Positions 10,752 through 21,463 of a DNA stretch of 64,000 nt are shown here, piece by piece; position 1 is the stretch's first letter, and every line of letters starts with the position of its first letter. Origin of the DNA: Lumbricus terrestris. Taxonomy: Eukaryota > Annelida > Clitellata > Crassiclitellata > Lumbricidae. The notes beneath the pieces are model-generated. The model was not told the origin of the DNA, ran no database searches, and saw only the letters and a list, made by a program, of their open reading frames with translations. A program made the position numbers and the translations under genes. The DNA lies in the NCBI GenBank assembly GCA_949752735.1, contig OX457036.1, positions 95,713,605-95,777,604 of the forward strand, given 5' to 3'.

Positions 10752-11527
10752 ATTGATTCCACACAACTTAAGCGCCTCCAACTCATACAAAATTCTCTTG
10801 CTAGAGCCGTCACCAGAACACCCAGACATCATCACATCACTCCCATCCTCAAGTCTCTTCACTGGTTGAAAATCCCAGAGCGAATTCACTACAAAGTTCT
10901 CTCCTTAACATACAACTCCTTACAATGCTCCCAGCCCAGATATCTTCGCGAACTGTTCACCATACAGCCTACCCGTTCTACCCGATCATCCGCCTGCCTT
11001 ACACTCTCTCGACCGCCGGTCACAAGTCATCTCAAGTTCTCCAACCGAGCCATATCCAACTCAGCACCACGCCTTTGGAATGATCTGCCTGCTGAGTTCC
11101 GATCCTTTTCAGTTCCTCCTCCATCATTACTAATCACACACCATCACCTTCCTCAGGCTCCTCTATCCATCACACCTCGGGCCTTTCACTCGAAACTAAA
11201 GACACTCCTTTTCAAGAACTCTTATCCTCTTTCACCTGATCCCCCACCCTCCAATTCCCGGCTCAGACGACACCCACCTTAGTAGCTGTTCCACACCTCT
11301 GATCCTACGGTACCTCGACCCGGACCACCATGGACTACTCTTACGGACAACCCTTTTGACTCAACGCATTTGATCCTGATCCTATGGTAGGCCTAACTCG
11401 ACCCTGACCACCACGGACTACTCTCACGGACAACCATTCTAACTCAACGCAGCGCTCGTGAATAAGCCGGTGCCCCGCGCTTGGCTTTCCAGTGGCGCTT
11501 TAGAAAATAGGAGATTACGGTTACGAT
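10752..11527 (+). pseudogene. LINE ORF2 C-terminal fragment (CR1/L2-like)
   Basis: One frame runs from about 10752 to the stop ending at 11282 with LQLIQNSLARAV, ITPILKSLHWLKIPERI, YLRELF and NSAPRLWNDLPAEF. This is the standard reverse-transcriptase thumb and C-terminal region of CR1/L2-type elements. A 240-bp untranslated tail follows and ends in a short TTACGGTTACGATTACG repeat. The element is 5'-truncated. It interrupts the older hAT-like element, because the sequence on both sides is continuous in the copy at 57.7-58.9 kb. Confidence 0.85.
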
Positions 11528-11884
11528 TACGATATTGTCAGTATGGATCCCGAGTCTCTGACAACTTTGACAATTGATACTTTTAAAGTTGTAATTACAT
11601 TTTATTCGACTCTTTTTACGAAAATTTTCTTAATCCTTATGCGAATAAGCGAAAAACCAACATAATTTGAACAAAGGGGGTCTAAAATAGCTTATATGAA
11701 TAGTCTGGGTTTTTCTGGGGTTTTTCGGGAAAAAATCTGGGTTTATTTCAGAAACCTCAGTGGCAACACTGCATAAGTTGGCATAAGTCATATCAGGGAT
11801 TTTGGCGAGCGAAAAATGGGGGGAAATGGAACATTCCGTAAAAATGGTAAATTTCCATGAGATTTCGATCGAATGACTAAAAAA

Positions 11885-12482
11885 GGTAAAAGGTACAATT
11901 TTAGCGTATTTTATTCCAAACATTTTAGCTAAAAATAATTTTTTTTTATTGTTTGGGTGTGATTTTCGAACTCACGAAGGTATTTTCATCAATCCGACTT
12001 CTACTTGGCATGTATCATTTTCATTAATCTAGCTTCTGTTGGAGCAACAATTATTGTTTCACCAACCAAATTCTATTTAAATAGCAATTATTTGCCATCA
12101 ACCCAGCTCTCATTTAATTAATTATCTTTTCAGCAACCCGCTTCTATTTATGGGAAATAATTTTCATCGATCCAGCTTCTATTTCTCAAGTGTTCATTTC
12201 ATCAATCCAGCTTCTATTTCAGCCATAAAATACGTTGATGTAGCTTCCATTTCTCAAGAGTTTTTTCATCAATCCATCTTTCATTTCACCAAGAAGTTTT
12301 TCATCAATCTAACTTCCAATATCTGCCTCAAATTTGTCTGTTTTTAACTTTTCAATAGAAACATGAACCGTTCTAACGATTTCATCAACGAAAGACGAAA
12401 ATACACATGCTAAATAAATAAATACGCTAAAATGCACGATATCGATTTCAAATTAAAAAATGCGCTAAAATACACTTTTACC
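11885..12482. mobile_element. TIR element E5, related to the 5.9-7.8 kb family
   Basis: The left end GGTAAAAGGTACAATTTTAG and right end CTAAAATACACTTTTACC are inverted. The interior repeats ATCCAGCTTCTATTTC-like words (11,990-12,330). No target duplication is visible; the right end abuts another inverted-repeat element. Confidence 0.7.
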
Positions 12483-12483
12483 C

Positions 12484-12726
12484 GGCATAACTATAGTATC
12501 GGGGACTGACGTGTCGGTTAGGGTCAGGTTAGGCGTCGTGAGGGTCAGTTAGGGCTCTGGTTAGGCGTCGTGTGGGTTGGTTGATGTCAGGTTAGGCGTC
12601 GTGCGGGTCGGTTAATTATGTCAGATTTAAAAGGCGTCGTGAGGGTCGGTTAGGATTAGGGGTTAGTGTTCTTGGCTTAAGCTGCACTTAGTGTCGTCAT
12701 TCAGTCGCCGATACTATAGTTTTGCC
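12484..12726. mobile_element. MITE E6 with minisatellite interior
   Basis: Ends GGCATAACTATAGTATCGG and CCGATACTATAGTTTTGCC are inverted over about 25 bp with two mismatches. Between them, GGTTAGGCGTCGTG words recur at 30-45 bp spacing. No clear target duplication. Confidence 0.65.
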
Positions 12727-12744
12727 CCGATATTATAGTTCATT

Positions 12745-13090
12745 AATTCATTCGGACATTTATATAACGCTCATTCAAGTAATAAACTATTCAGAGGCGC
12801 TCCCGACTCCAGCACGCCCAAAAAGAACAGTTTGAAGTTTAGTAAGGAATGATCCTGGTAGAGTCCCAGGGTAGACCTATAGGCGTAACTCAAAAGGAGG
12901 CCATTCCCGACCACTGGACCAACCACAGAAAAGGCTGATTTTCATGGTAGTAGTATGAGCAAAAAGAACTAAGATCGAGGACTCCCTTATCAGCAGAGCG
13001 TAGCTGACGACGTCCTTGGATACCCAATGTAAAGCTGCATAGCTCTCGGAGATAAATTGGGGCGAGACCTCACAACATCGCCATACCAAT
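12745..13090 (-). mobile_element. Degenerate LINE 3' fragment
   Basis: The shared tail (ATTTATATAACGCTCATTCA, AGAGGCGCTCCCGACT) is followed on the minus strand by a decayed frame resembling the VGP.WNGL end of the LINE protein. Broken by frameshifts. Confidence 0.6.
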
Positions 13091-13322
13091 GCAGCTACCC
13101 TGACCTCAAGAGTAAATACGCTGGCAAATATTTATTTAAAAGTCTTACAGCGAGTCCAGAGTGTACTTTCCGGAATGATTTGATTACCGGTATTACATTA
13201 GCAAACTAGATACTGATCAAGAAAAATTTATTTGTATCCCATAGTTATGCCGGTCGTTGAACGGACCCTTGTTCAAACCGTTTGTTGATTTCGTCATTGT
13301 AAATTTTAATTTTATAGGCTAG

Positions 13323-14389
13323 GTGAACAGTTCTAAGCTAATTCAGAAAACATATTTGCTTCGCAGTCATAAAAGTTTCAAAGAAAACAAAAGCAAATGC
13401 AGGCTATGCAAAACGTCTGAGGATGCCTTTAGCCAAGGCATACATATAAAAACCCATTCTGAAAGAAAAGCATACCTTTGCTGGTGTGTCATAAAACATT
13501 CTCACGCTCTTCAGTTCTGAAAAGTCACACTAGAATCCATACTGAAGATAAACCATACAAATGTCAGTTATGTGTATATAAAACTAATCATAAGGGTAAT
13601 TTAAAGACACACTTGAGAACACATACTGGAGAGAAACCATAATTATTATTATGTTTGCAAGTTATGTCAGAAAACATTCTTATGCTCTGCAAGACTGAGA
13701 ACTCCTGAAAGACACCATTCTAGAGGAAAAATATAATTTTGCCCGATATGCCAAAAAACATTCCATAATCGGCAACAACATATTAGAAAACACACTGGAG
13801 AGAAACCATACCAGTGTGACTTGTGCACACGGAAATATTTTGAATCTAGACATCTACGACAGCATGTTAGAATTCATGCTGGAGAGAGACCTTACAAATG
13901 TCACATATGTCAGAAAAGGTTTGCCACTTCAAGCAAAATGAAGATCCACTCAAGAATTCACACCGGGGCGAAACCGTACCAGTGCGACTTGTGCACACGG
14001 AAATTTTCTCAATCTAATAATCTACGACAGCATGTTAGAATTCATACTGGAGAGAGACCTTACAAATGTCATATATGTCAGAAAAAGTTTGCCTGTTCAA
14101 GCAAAATGAAGATCCACTCAAGAATTCACACCGGGGAGAAACCGTACCAGTGCGACTTGTGCACACGGAAATTTTCTCAGTCTAATAATCTACGACAGCA
14201 TGTTAGAATTCATACTGGAGAGAGACCTTACAAATGTCACATATGTCAGAAAAGGTTTGCCACTTCAAGCCATATGAAGATCCACGCAAGAATTCACACC
14301 GGGGAGAAATCATACCAATGCGTCTTGTGCAAACGGAAATATTCTCATTCTAGTAATCTGCAACAGCATGTTAGAATTCATACTGGAGA
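13323..14389 (+). pseudogene. C2H2 zinc-finger gene, 5' part, decayed and split by a retrotransposon
   Basis: Arrays of C2H2 fingers normally bind DNA in the nucleus. From about 13,400 to 13,800 finger remnants occur in changing frames with stops; HTGEKP linkers at 13,630 and 13,795 and [13 protein letters not shown] motifs mark them. From 13,740 to 14,389 a single frame holds seven full fingers ([13 protein letters not shown], then [15 protein letters not shown]) before the retrotransposon begins. The fingers form a two-finger unit of 168 bp repeated about three times with almost no change, so the array expanded recently. The insertion falls inside a TGER-P linker codon run. The gene continues at 23967. 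No KRAB or other N-terminal domain is visible. It was already damaged upstream, so it is probably a pseudogene; a shorter active gene starting near 13,821 cannot be excluded. Confidence 0.8.
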
Positions 14390-15838
14390 TGTAGCGTTTT
14401 GGAAAAGCTACAAGATTATACTTATTTTTATCCATGTTGGCCATAACGGTTAATTAACTCTATGCTGCACCAGAGCGAGGCTGCGGACATTACGCCAGCA
14501 TGACGTGTGACCTTTTGGATAACGTGGCGAAAGTGTGGGCGCCGCTGATTGGCCAAGAGCGACGCGTGACCTAAAAAACAGCGGTAAAAGGTCGCTTCCG
14601 ATTGGCTGTTGGTCCAATCTAGGTGAGTAGGACGAAGAGACGCAGGAGAGTGAAACCGACGAGAAAGACTAGGCCATCTTTTTGAATAGAAATTCGTTTA
14701 AAACTAAGTTTTCGGGCATCTAAATTAATAAGGAAGTCAACTAAATTAATAGATAATAAAGTAAACGACCGCTGGTCGCCTCCGGTGGAAGGAGAACGTC
14801 GAAATAAGCAAAACCGCTTAGGAATCAGGGAAGTAGAAATAAATTAAAGTGTAGCGTGCTGAATCTGTAAATGAATGAATGGTTAAAATGGCCGGAACGC
14901 GTTGATATAGATTATATAGCGCATTACAGGTAGAACGAAGGATAAATTAGCGCTTGTATTAAGAAGCGTGAATATATTGAAAGAGTTGCTAGAAGTAGCC
15001 TTGCAATATAACTGTTGTTGTGGTCGTGGTAAATTAGTGCAAAGTGTTGATGTTAATTCGTTGCTTGCGTTGTAACTGATTAATAGCGTGATTTGACCTT
15101 CTGCAGTAGTTAAGGAGATAAGAACTGAACTGATAGTCTAGTTACATGCAGGAGCATAAAGGATAGATATCAAGTAATGCAGAGTGTGTAATAACTAGCC
15201 ATAAATGCTGTGTAGTGTTAGGAATACTTTGTGTTGAACTGATAAGTATTATAGACAGAATTGTAGTTACACAGGTTGCTGCCAATTGTATATTAATTAA
15301 GTAGTAGTGCAAGAATAAATAAAGTGTTGCATATTGAACTAGAATTGAAGGTGATTCACTGACTGACTTGCAATTAGTTGTAAAACAGAATAACCCCATG
15401 TCTCGGGTCAGCTCTTTGAGGGGGGACGCCCCAGAGGAATCGGATGATTCGGAGGGAGGGGGGTCAGTCAGTAGTGATGAGAGAATGATAGAGCGCCAGA
15501 TATATCCAGCCAGATACCTTACGCCACCTCTTCAGGAGTTCGAGTTCCTTTCGCCCAAAGCTGCCGTGGGGATAACGAACTCAGACGAGCACCGGAAAGA
15601 GGGTGCTGTCGCGCGTCGACAAACCGCCGTGGAGACATGTCCTGTAGGCCCTGGTACCCATGAAAGAAGAGGATCTGGACGTTCCTCCCTGTCGTTCACA
15701 CTTGAGGTTCCCGTAGGTGGTTCCCTGTCGCCCCGGCAGTACGCCGCCACACTGGGGGAGGGGGGCGAAAGTAAGCGAGTAAGTGGGGCATCCCTTGCAA
15801 GCGCTTCCGGTCCCCTAGCGGTTAGGGCGGGCGTAACA
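14390..15838 (+). repeat. 5' LTR of the gypsy element (1,449 bp)
   Basis: The LTR is bounded by TGTAGC and GTAACA. It holds a TATATAG string near 14916, an AATAAA signal near 15314, and from 15368 the start of the long coding frame, so the first 157 codons of that frame lie in the LTR. Confidence 0.97.
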
Positions 15839-18800
15839 AATGGTACCAGAAGTGGGGTAGAAGTGGAACAAGGGGAACAAGTGGAACAGGTGGAACCAAG
15901 AAAATTTGGAAGGGCAGAATTTCCTGGAGAGAGAGAGAAGTGGGAAGGCGAAGAAATGGCTTATTATGGCGCTAGACCCAAGCGTCCTTCGGACTACCCT
16001 GTTACCGCAGCAATTGATGCGGGTTTTGATTTTGAATTTTACATGAGAGATAAACAAGCGAGGTGGATTAACAGAAAGCTTGGAGGAAATAATTATGAAA
16101 GTGAAGGTTCAGAGGTAACTGATCTGCGACCCTTTCATAATGTTCTGTTGCATCCTAATATGTTGAATTTGGATAAAGGTTGTGTTGGGATCCTTGCTAA
16201 CTCTGAGTGTATAGTTTCAGATATGGAGGATGGGGATTCGGCGCTGCCGAGGGAACTGGGACTCCCGACTTCGGATGCACATCCCGGGCACCCAACCCTA
16301 GTCCACCCTCGGGCTACCACCTTCCCACCACCGCCTCCCTCGTCGCACCCTTTCGCCGTCCGAGCCCCTCCTGCTCCGACCCTGAACTTTCCCTCACCTG
16401 CTGCTGTCAAGGTGGGAGGAAACACAATCGGTGGTGTCGTCAAGTCGAATCCTTGGGTGAGAATCGTCACCCCGGTCACAGCCTCGGTGTGCAAACTGTT
16501 CGTATCCGTCTTGTCGTCGACTCAGTCAATCATGTCGACCTTGTCCTCGTCGTTGAAACCACAGGTTACACAAAGTTCCGCCTACCTGCCCTCGAACCCT
16601 GGCCCTCCCGCTCACCTGTCAGGTTGTCAACCAACAACCGCTCTGTGTCGGCCAGCTTCCGCCTACGATGGACGATCCTGGGTAACCACACGAGCAGCCC
16701 AGAACAACCTGGAAGCGAAGTTCCATGTTGTGTCTACATCCGGGAGCGAAAACAGTCAGTTCCAGTTCGAACAGTATGCTGAACCGCCTACAGCTGAACC
16801 TCAACCAACGATCCAAGGTCGTTTTCAGCCGAGTACGACTCCACCCTCGTCGGTCACTGTGCCGTCCCAATCACGCGTGAGCAGAACTGTTGATTCGAAA
16901 TCCAGACAGTATATGAAATTGGACAGGTACAATGGAAAAACATCGGTCGAAGCTTTCCTAAAGAAATTCGAGATCTGTGCGAACAATAATGGTTGGACAG
17001 ATGGGGAGAAATTCGCCCAGCTGACCTGTGCCTTGACAGAGCCAGCTGATCAGCTGCTCTACGAGTTCGACTCCGAAACCATAGCATCCTGGTCTGACCT
17101 GGTTGATCGTCTACGCCTGCGGTATGGAAGCTCCGATCAAGCCGTCCTCTACCAGACCCAATTGAACACACGACGGCAAAAGATGGGTGAAGATCTCAGC
17201 TCTGTGGTACGAGACATTCGACGAATCATGATTCTGGCGTTCCCTGGTCCCACCTCGGTGCACAGTGAAGTCATAGCGATTCGTGCCTTTCTCGACGCCT
17301 TGCGAGACAGAGACTTAGCCCTGAAGGTTCGTGAGAGAGAACCTACCACCTTGGACCTTGCTTATAGGACTGCCATGCGTTTAGAGAGTTACCGTCAAGC
17401 GGATGATGGTAACCTTGGCCGCGACGAACACCGACCTAGTCGGGTAAAAACTGTAACGGAAGTAGACTCTGCCCCTGCTGACGGTCAGAGACAATTCCAG
17501 GAAATCGTACTAAGAAAAGTTGAACAGATAGAGAGGAAAATAATGTCACTAGAGAGTAACGGTCCCGACCCCCGACAATTTCGACAGTGGCGACCCCAGC
17601 GTCGAGCGGAGCCTCCGTCCCGACACCAAAGATCGGGTAATCGTCCACCTCGATTTTCCTTACACGAGCGACGTTGCTACGGGTGCTGCCAGACCGGGCA
17701 CCTCGTTCGCCGCTGTCCCAACCGCTACCGTGACGAGAACCCAACCGAGAGACGAGACAAACCTGCGCGACACAGAGATGGAAGCGTCCGACATGTCCCT
17801 GGGAGCACTGACGCCTATCTGGAAGTGATGATAAAGGGCAAACGTCGGACAGCGTTGTTAGATTCCGGCTGCGAGGTGAATCTCTGCCCAGCTTCGTTAG
17901 TCAAGGGCGACGAAATACAGAAGTCCCGACAACAACTTCACGCCGCCAACGGGTCCGCCATACAGGTGCTTGGTGAAACCCGGCTCCAATTGCAGATCGA
18001 CGGACAACCATTTGACATACCCTGCTTGGTCACCGAGCAAGTGTCCGAGCTTATCCTAGGCCTGGCCTGGATGCAGGCCGAAAATGCCCTGTGGCACATG
18101 GGACAGAACTGGATTCGGGTAGGGGGTCGTCGGTTTGAGGTCCGCCGGAAAACCTATGGGGGAGCATGCCGTCGAGTAATAGTCTCCCGAGATACCTTAA
18201 TCGCGCCGAACAGCGAGATGGATGTTGAAACCCATGTCGTGTTGGAAAATTTGAAATCATGGGAAAATCAGTGGGCGGTTAACCCTCAACTTTTAGAGAC
18301 AGGTCTTATTCTGGCGGGTACCCTGCTACCCGATAGGAACTTCGACCTGCCACTCCGCGTGATGAATCCGACGAACAAAGCGGTATGGGTGAAGAAAGGA
18401 GTGCGGTGTACGGCTGAACCAGTTACCGTTATGGGAGAAGATAGCTCCACCGAAGACAGTATGATGTGCGCCGGCGTGGTAGAAACACCAAGAGGACCTA
18501 CCGAAAGCGAAATGAGAGAGGTGCTAGCACCCTTGTGGGAGGGGGTCGCGCCAGATGTTCCAGAAGAGACTCGGGAAAGACTGAAAACCATCATCTTGGG
18601 GAACCAAAAAGCCTTCTCCGTAAACGAATGGGACCTGGGCTTTACCGATGTGATTCAGCACGAGATAGAAACCGGAACTGAGACTCCAGTGAGACAGCCG
18701 CTTCGCCGACAACCGCTGTCCTTACTCCCCGTCATCGATGAGCAAGTAGGTCAAATGTTACAACAGAGACTGATAGAACCCTCCGCTTCCGCCTGGGCCA

Positions 18801-21463
18801 GTAATGTAGTTATGGTTAAGAAAAAGGACGGAACCCCGAGGTTCTGTGTTGACTACCGTGCGGTAAACACCAAAACTCGGAAAGATGCCTACCCCTTACC
18901 ACTTATCAGCGAGAGCCTCGACACCCTGGCAGGGGCCAAGTGGTTCAGCACCTTCGACCTCCGGGCGGGCTACCATCAAGTCGCCGTTCATCCGAAAGAT
19001 CGACCGAAAACGGCATTCATCACTAGACGGGGGAGCTTTCAATTCCGCGTGCTGCCCTTCGGACTGTGCAATTCGCCGGCTACGTTTTCCCGAATGATGA
19101 ATTTGGTCATGGCTGGACTAAACTTCGAAGTGTGCCTCATCTACCTTGACGACATTATCGTTTTTGCAGAGGACCTCGAGACCCACTTGGCCAGGCTAAC
19201 ACAGGTGTTGGAGAGATTGTCTAAAGTGGGACTGAAACTGAAACCATCCAAATGCCATTTGCTACAACGTGAAGTGCTGTTCCTGGGACATGTGGTCAGC
19301 GAACGAGGGATCATGACTGATCCCGAGAAGACTGCGGCGGTGAGAAACTGGCCAACTCCGACGAATCTCAAAGAAGTTCGAGGCTTCATTGGGTTATGTT
19401 CTTACTACCGTAAATTCGTCCTTGACTTTTCGAAAACTGCCCAGCCCTTGCATGCACTAACGAGAAAGGGGTGTCACTTCTACTGGTCCGGCGAGTGTGA
19501 GAAAGCGTTTACACGGTTGAAACAACTCCTCACCGAAGCACCCGTCCTGGCCCTTCCCACAGATGAGGGGATGTATATCCTCGATACCGACGCTTCCGGA
19601 GACGCCATCGGAGCCGTTCTATCCCAAGTTCAAGAAGGACAGGAGCGGGTAGTCTGCTATGGGAGTCGGCTCTGTTCGAAGGCGGAACAGAACTACGACG
19701 TAACCAGAAGGGAACTCCTCGCGATCATCCATTTTCTGAAAACCTATCGACAGTATTTGTTGGGGAGACGTTTCCTACTCAGAACTGACCATTCAGCGTT
19801 ACAATGGCTGCGGAGAACGCCCCTTCCGATCGGACAGCAGGCGAGGTGGCTGACCATTACCGAAGAATTCGAATTTGACATTCAACACCGAGCCGGGTCG
19901 GCACATCAAAACGCAGATGCTATGTCCCGCCTTCCCCACCAGGTACAAGCCGTTCGGGAATTGCGAGATATCGAACGGGGAGGAATGACTCTGCCGGAAG
20001 ATTGGAGCAAAAACACCTTACGAGATGAGCAGAGAGCGGATACTGACCTGGGCTGGGTGATTCAAAAGAAATGTGACTCGGACGATCCACCTTCGTTTGC
20101 TGAGACGAGGGATCGGAGCGGAACAGTCAAAACGTTAGTCTCCCAGTGGCCGCAACTAGAATTGAAAGAGGAACTACTAGTCCGGGCTTGGCTCGACGCG
20201 GAAGACAGCAAGGTCGCCAACTACCAGTTAATTCCACCGCCTCATCGCCGTTCGACACTGATTCAACTGGCTCATGAGGGGATCACGGGAGGCCACATGG
20301 GCATCCGACGTACCCTGTCTCAGCTCCAGAAAAGAGCCTACTGGCCTGGGTGGAGAGAAGACGTTCGCGTAGCACTACGGCGATGCAACCCCTGCGCCCA
20401 ATATTTCAGAGGAAAACCGCCCAGGCAAGGGCGACTGCAAACAATGACCGTAGGAGCACCCATGGAGTGCCTGGGAGTGGATATTACCGGCCCACACCCG
20501 ACCTCCAGCACTGGATACCGCTACATACTGACCGCAGTCGACCACTTCTCGCGTTGGGCTGAGGCCCATCCGATCCGTAATCAGGAAGCCGCCACTGTGG
20601 CACGAGTCCTCGTGAAAGAAGTCTTCTGCCGTTTCGGTTGTCCACGCCAGATTCTGACGGACCAAGGACCCTGCTTTGAGGCAACTCTGTTCAAAGACCT
20701 GTGCAGACTCCTCAAGATCGACAAAGTCCGCACCTCACCCTACAAACCGAGCACTAACGGAGCTGTCGAGAGGTTCCACCGTACCCTGAATGCCCTTCTG
20801 GGAAAGGTGGTAGCCCAAAACCAGCGGGATTGGGATGTGCATCTCCCCTACGTCCTCGCCGCCTACCGTGCCAGCGAGAGTGAGAGTACCGGCTTCACTC
20901 CAAATCGCCTTTTCCTAGCGAGAGAATTGTGCATGCCCATTGATCTAGTGCTTGGTGATGTGCAAATTATGAATGCCATGTCAAATGTTGATGATTTTGT
21001 CGCTAGTCAAATGGAAAATGTACAAATAAACTTTGCACTGGCTCGAAAATTTATGCAGCGCCAAGCCACTACCCGAGAAGCACGGTACAATATGAGAGTC
21101 AGACCAGCTACCTTCGCCATAGGGTCCTGGGTCTGGTATTTCTACCCGCGACGACGGTCAGGGATCAAGGAAAAATGGAGTAAACTGTACACCGGACCGT
21201 ATCGTGTCCTGGAACAACTGAGTCCGGTCCTTTACAAGGTCCAAAAGTCGGCCCGAGCCCAACCGAAACTAGTTTATGTGGATAAACTCAAGCTATACAG
21301 CGGGGAGACCCCTAACGATTGGGATGTGAGCCCGAGTTCCGATACCATCGGACCAGTTGACCTTGACACCCTGGCACAGGTCGAAGTCCCTGATGAGGAA
21401 GAGGCGATGACTCCCTTGAGACCGCATCGCACTATTGTGCCACCTCGGCGGTATAGAGAGTAA
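15368..21463 (+). CDS. Gypsy gag-pol polyprotein, 2,031 codons, intact
   Basis: This frame encodes the retrotransposon's own replication proteins. In order it has: an N-terminal region unlike known gag (1-510); a retrotransposon gag domain (about 515-690); a CCHC knuckle CYGCCQTGHLVRRC from residue 770; an aspartic protease with DSG at 832; reverse transcriptase with FDLRAGYHQVAVHP and YLDD at 1259-1262; RNase H starting at LDTDASGDAIG with D at 1406; an integrase HHCC finger beginning near H1636; and the catalytic triad D1705, D1765, E1801 (spacing 59 and 35). A GPY/F-type module (KLYTGPYRVLEQL) follows. No stop or frameshift interrupts it. Gag and pol share one frame with no slippage signal. 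The first Met lies in the LTR and the frame reads straight through the primer site; a later start such as the Met of MAYYGARPK (near residue 197) is the alternative. No chromodomain is seen. Confidence 0.95.
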   Translation: MQLVVKQNNPMSRVSSLRGDAPEESDDSEGGGSVSSDERMIERQIYPARYLTPPLQEFEFLSPKAAVGITNSDEHRKEGAVARRQTAVETCPVGPGTHERRGSGRSSLSFTLEVPVGGSLSPRQYAATLGEGGESKRVSGASLASASGPLAVRAGVTNGTRSGVEVEQGEQVEQVEPRKFGRAEFPGEREKWEGEEMAYYGARPKRPSDYPVTAAIDAGFDFEFYMRDKQARWINRKLGGNNYESEGSEVTDLRPFHNVLLHPNMLNLDKGCVGILANSECIVSDMEDGDSALPRELGLPTSDAHPGHPTLVHPRATTFPPPPPSSHPFAVRAPPAPTLNFPSPAAVKVGGNTIGGVVKSNPWVRIVTPVTASVCKLFVSVLSSTQSIMSTLSSSLKPQVTQSSAYLPSNPGPPAHLSGCQPTTALCRPASAYDGRSWVTTRAAQNNLEAKFHVVSTSGSENSQFQFEQYAEPPTAEPQPTIQGRFQPSTTPPSSVTVPSQSRVSRTVDSKSRQYMKLDRYNGKTSVEAFLKKFEICANNNGWTDGEKFAQLTCALTEPADQLLYEFDSETIASWSDLVDRLRLRYGSSDQAVLYQTQLNTRRQKMGEDLSSVVRDIRRIMILAFPGPTSVHSEVIAIRAFLDALRDRDLALKVREREPTTLDLAYRTAMRLESYRQADDGNLGRDEHRPSRVKTVTEVDSAPADGQRQFQEIVLRKVEQIERKIMSLESNGPDPRQFRQWRPQRRAEPPSRHQRSGNRPPRFSLHERRCYGCCQTGHLVRRCPNRYRDENPTERRDKPARHRDGSVRHVPGSTDAYLEVMIKGKRRTALLDSGCEVNLCPASLVKGDEIQKSRQQLHAANGSAIQVLGETRLQLQIDGQPFDIPCLVTEQVSELILGLAWMQAENALWHMGQNWIRVGGRRFEVRRKTYGGACRRVIVSRDTLIAPNSEMDVETHVVLENLKSWENQWAVNPQLLETGLILAGTLLPDRNFDLPLRVMNPTNKAVWVKKGVRCTAEPVTVMGEDSSTEDSMMCAGVVETPRGPTESEMREVLAPLWEGVAPDVPEETRERLKTIILGNQKAFSVNEWDLGFTDVIQHEIETGTETPVRQPLRRQPLSLLPVIDEQVGQMLQQRLIEPSASAWASNVVMVKKKDGTPRFCVDYRAVNTKTRKDAYPLPLISESLDTLAGAKWFSTFDLRAGYHQVAVHPKDRPKTAFITRRGSFQFRVLPFGLCNSPATFSRMMNLVMAGLNFEVCLIYLDDIIVFAEDLETHLARLTQVLERLSKVGLKLKPSKCHLLQREVLFLGHVVSERGIMTDPEKTAAVRNWPTPTNLKEVRGFIGLCSYYRKFVLDFSKTAQPLHALTRKGCHFYWSGECEKAFTRLKQLLTEAPVLALPTDEGMYILDTDASGDAIGAVLSQVQEGQERVVCYGSRLCSKAEQNYDVTRRELLAIIHFLKTYRQYLLGRRFLLRTDHSALQWLRRTPLPIGQQARWLTITEEFEFDIQHRAGSAHQNADAMSRLPHQVQAVRELRDIERGGMTLPEDWSKNTLRDEQRADTDLGWVIQKKCDSDDPPSFAETRDRSGTVKTLVSQWPQLELKEELLVRAWLDAEDSKVANYQLIPPPHRRSTLIQLAHEGITGGHMGIRRTLSQLQKRAYWPGWREDVRVALRRCNPCAQYFRGKPPRQGRLQTMTVGAPMECLGVDITGPHPTSSTGYRYILTAVDHFSRWAEAHPIRNQEAATVARVLVKEVFCRFGCPRQILTDQGPCFEATLFKDLCRLLKIDKVRTSPYKPSTNGAVERFHRTLNALLGKVVAQNQRDWDVHLPYVLAAYRASESESTGFTPNRLFLARELCMPIDLVLGDVQIMNAMSNVDDFVASQMENVQINFALARKFMQRQATTREARYNMRVRPATFAIGSWVWYFYPRRRSGIKEKWSKLYTGPYRVLEQLSPVLYKVQKSARAQPKLVYVDKLKLYSGETPNDWDVSPSSDTIGPVDLDTLAQVEVPDEEEAMTPLRPHRTIVPPRRYRE
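15841..15858 (+). promoter_or_regulatory. Primer-binding site, tRNA-Leu type
   Basis: TGGTACCAGAAGTGGGGT starts two bases after the LTR. It matches the 3' end expected for a leucine tRNA with a UAA anticodon, with one mismatch by my recollection of animal tRNA-Leu. Confidence 0.75.

Larger units (their letters stand above)
9360..11771. mobile_element. hAT-like non-autonomous element with nested SINE and LINE
   Basis: The ends are CAGTGATGCCACAGCTGGG at 9360 and GTGGCAACACTG at 11771. The flanks CATAAGTC (9352-9359) and CATAAGTT (11772-11779) match at 7 of 8. The ends are rich in TCTGGGTTTTTT words. A second copy in reverse orientation is at 57720-58891. Insertions inside it are a SINE/LINE tail near 9700-9785 and a LINE fragment at about 10752-11527. 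The original interior (9790-10660) holds minus-strand open frames of unknown nature. Confidence 0.75.

Noticed and set aside
12500..12700. GGTTAGG words resembling telomeric repeats
   Set aside because: They are irregular, 30-45 bp apart, and enclosed by MITE ends.
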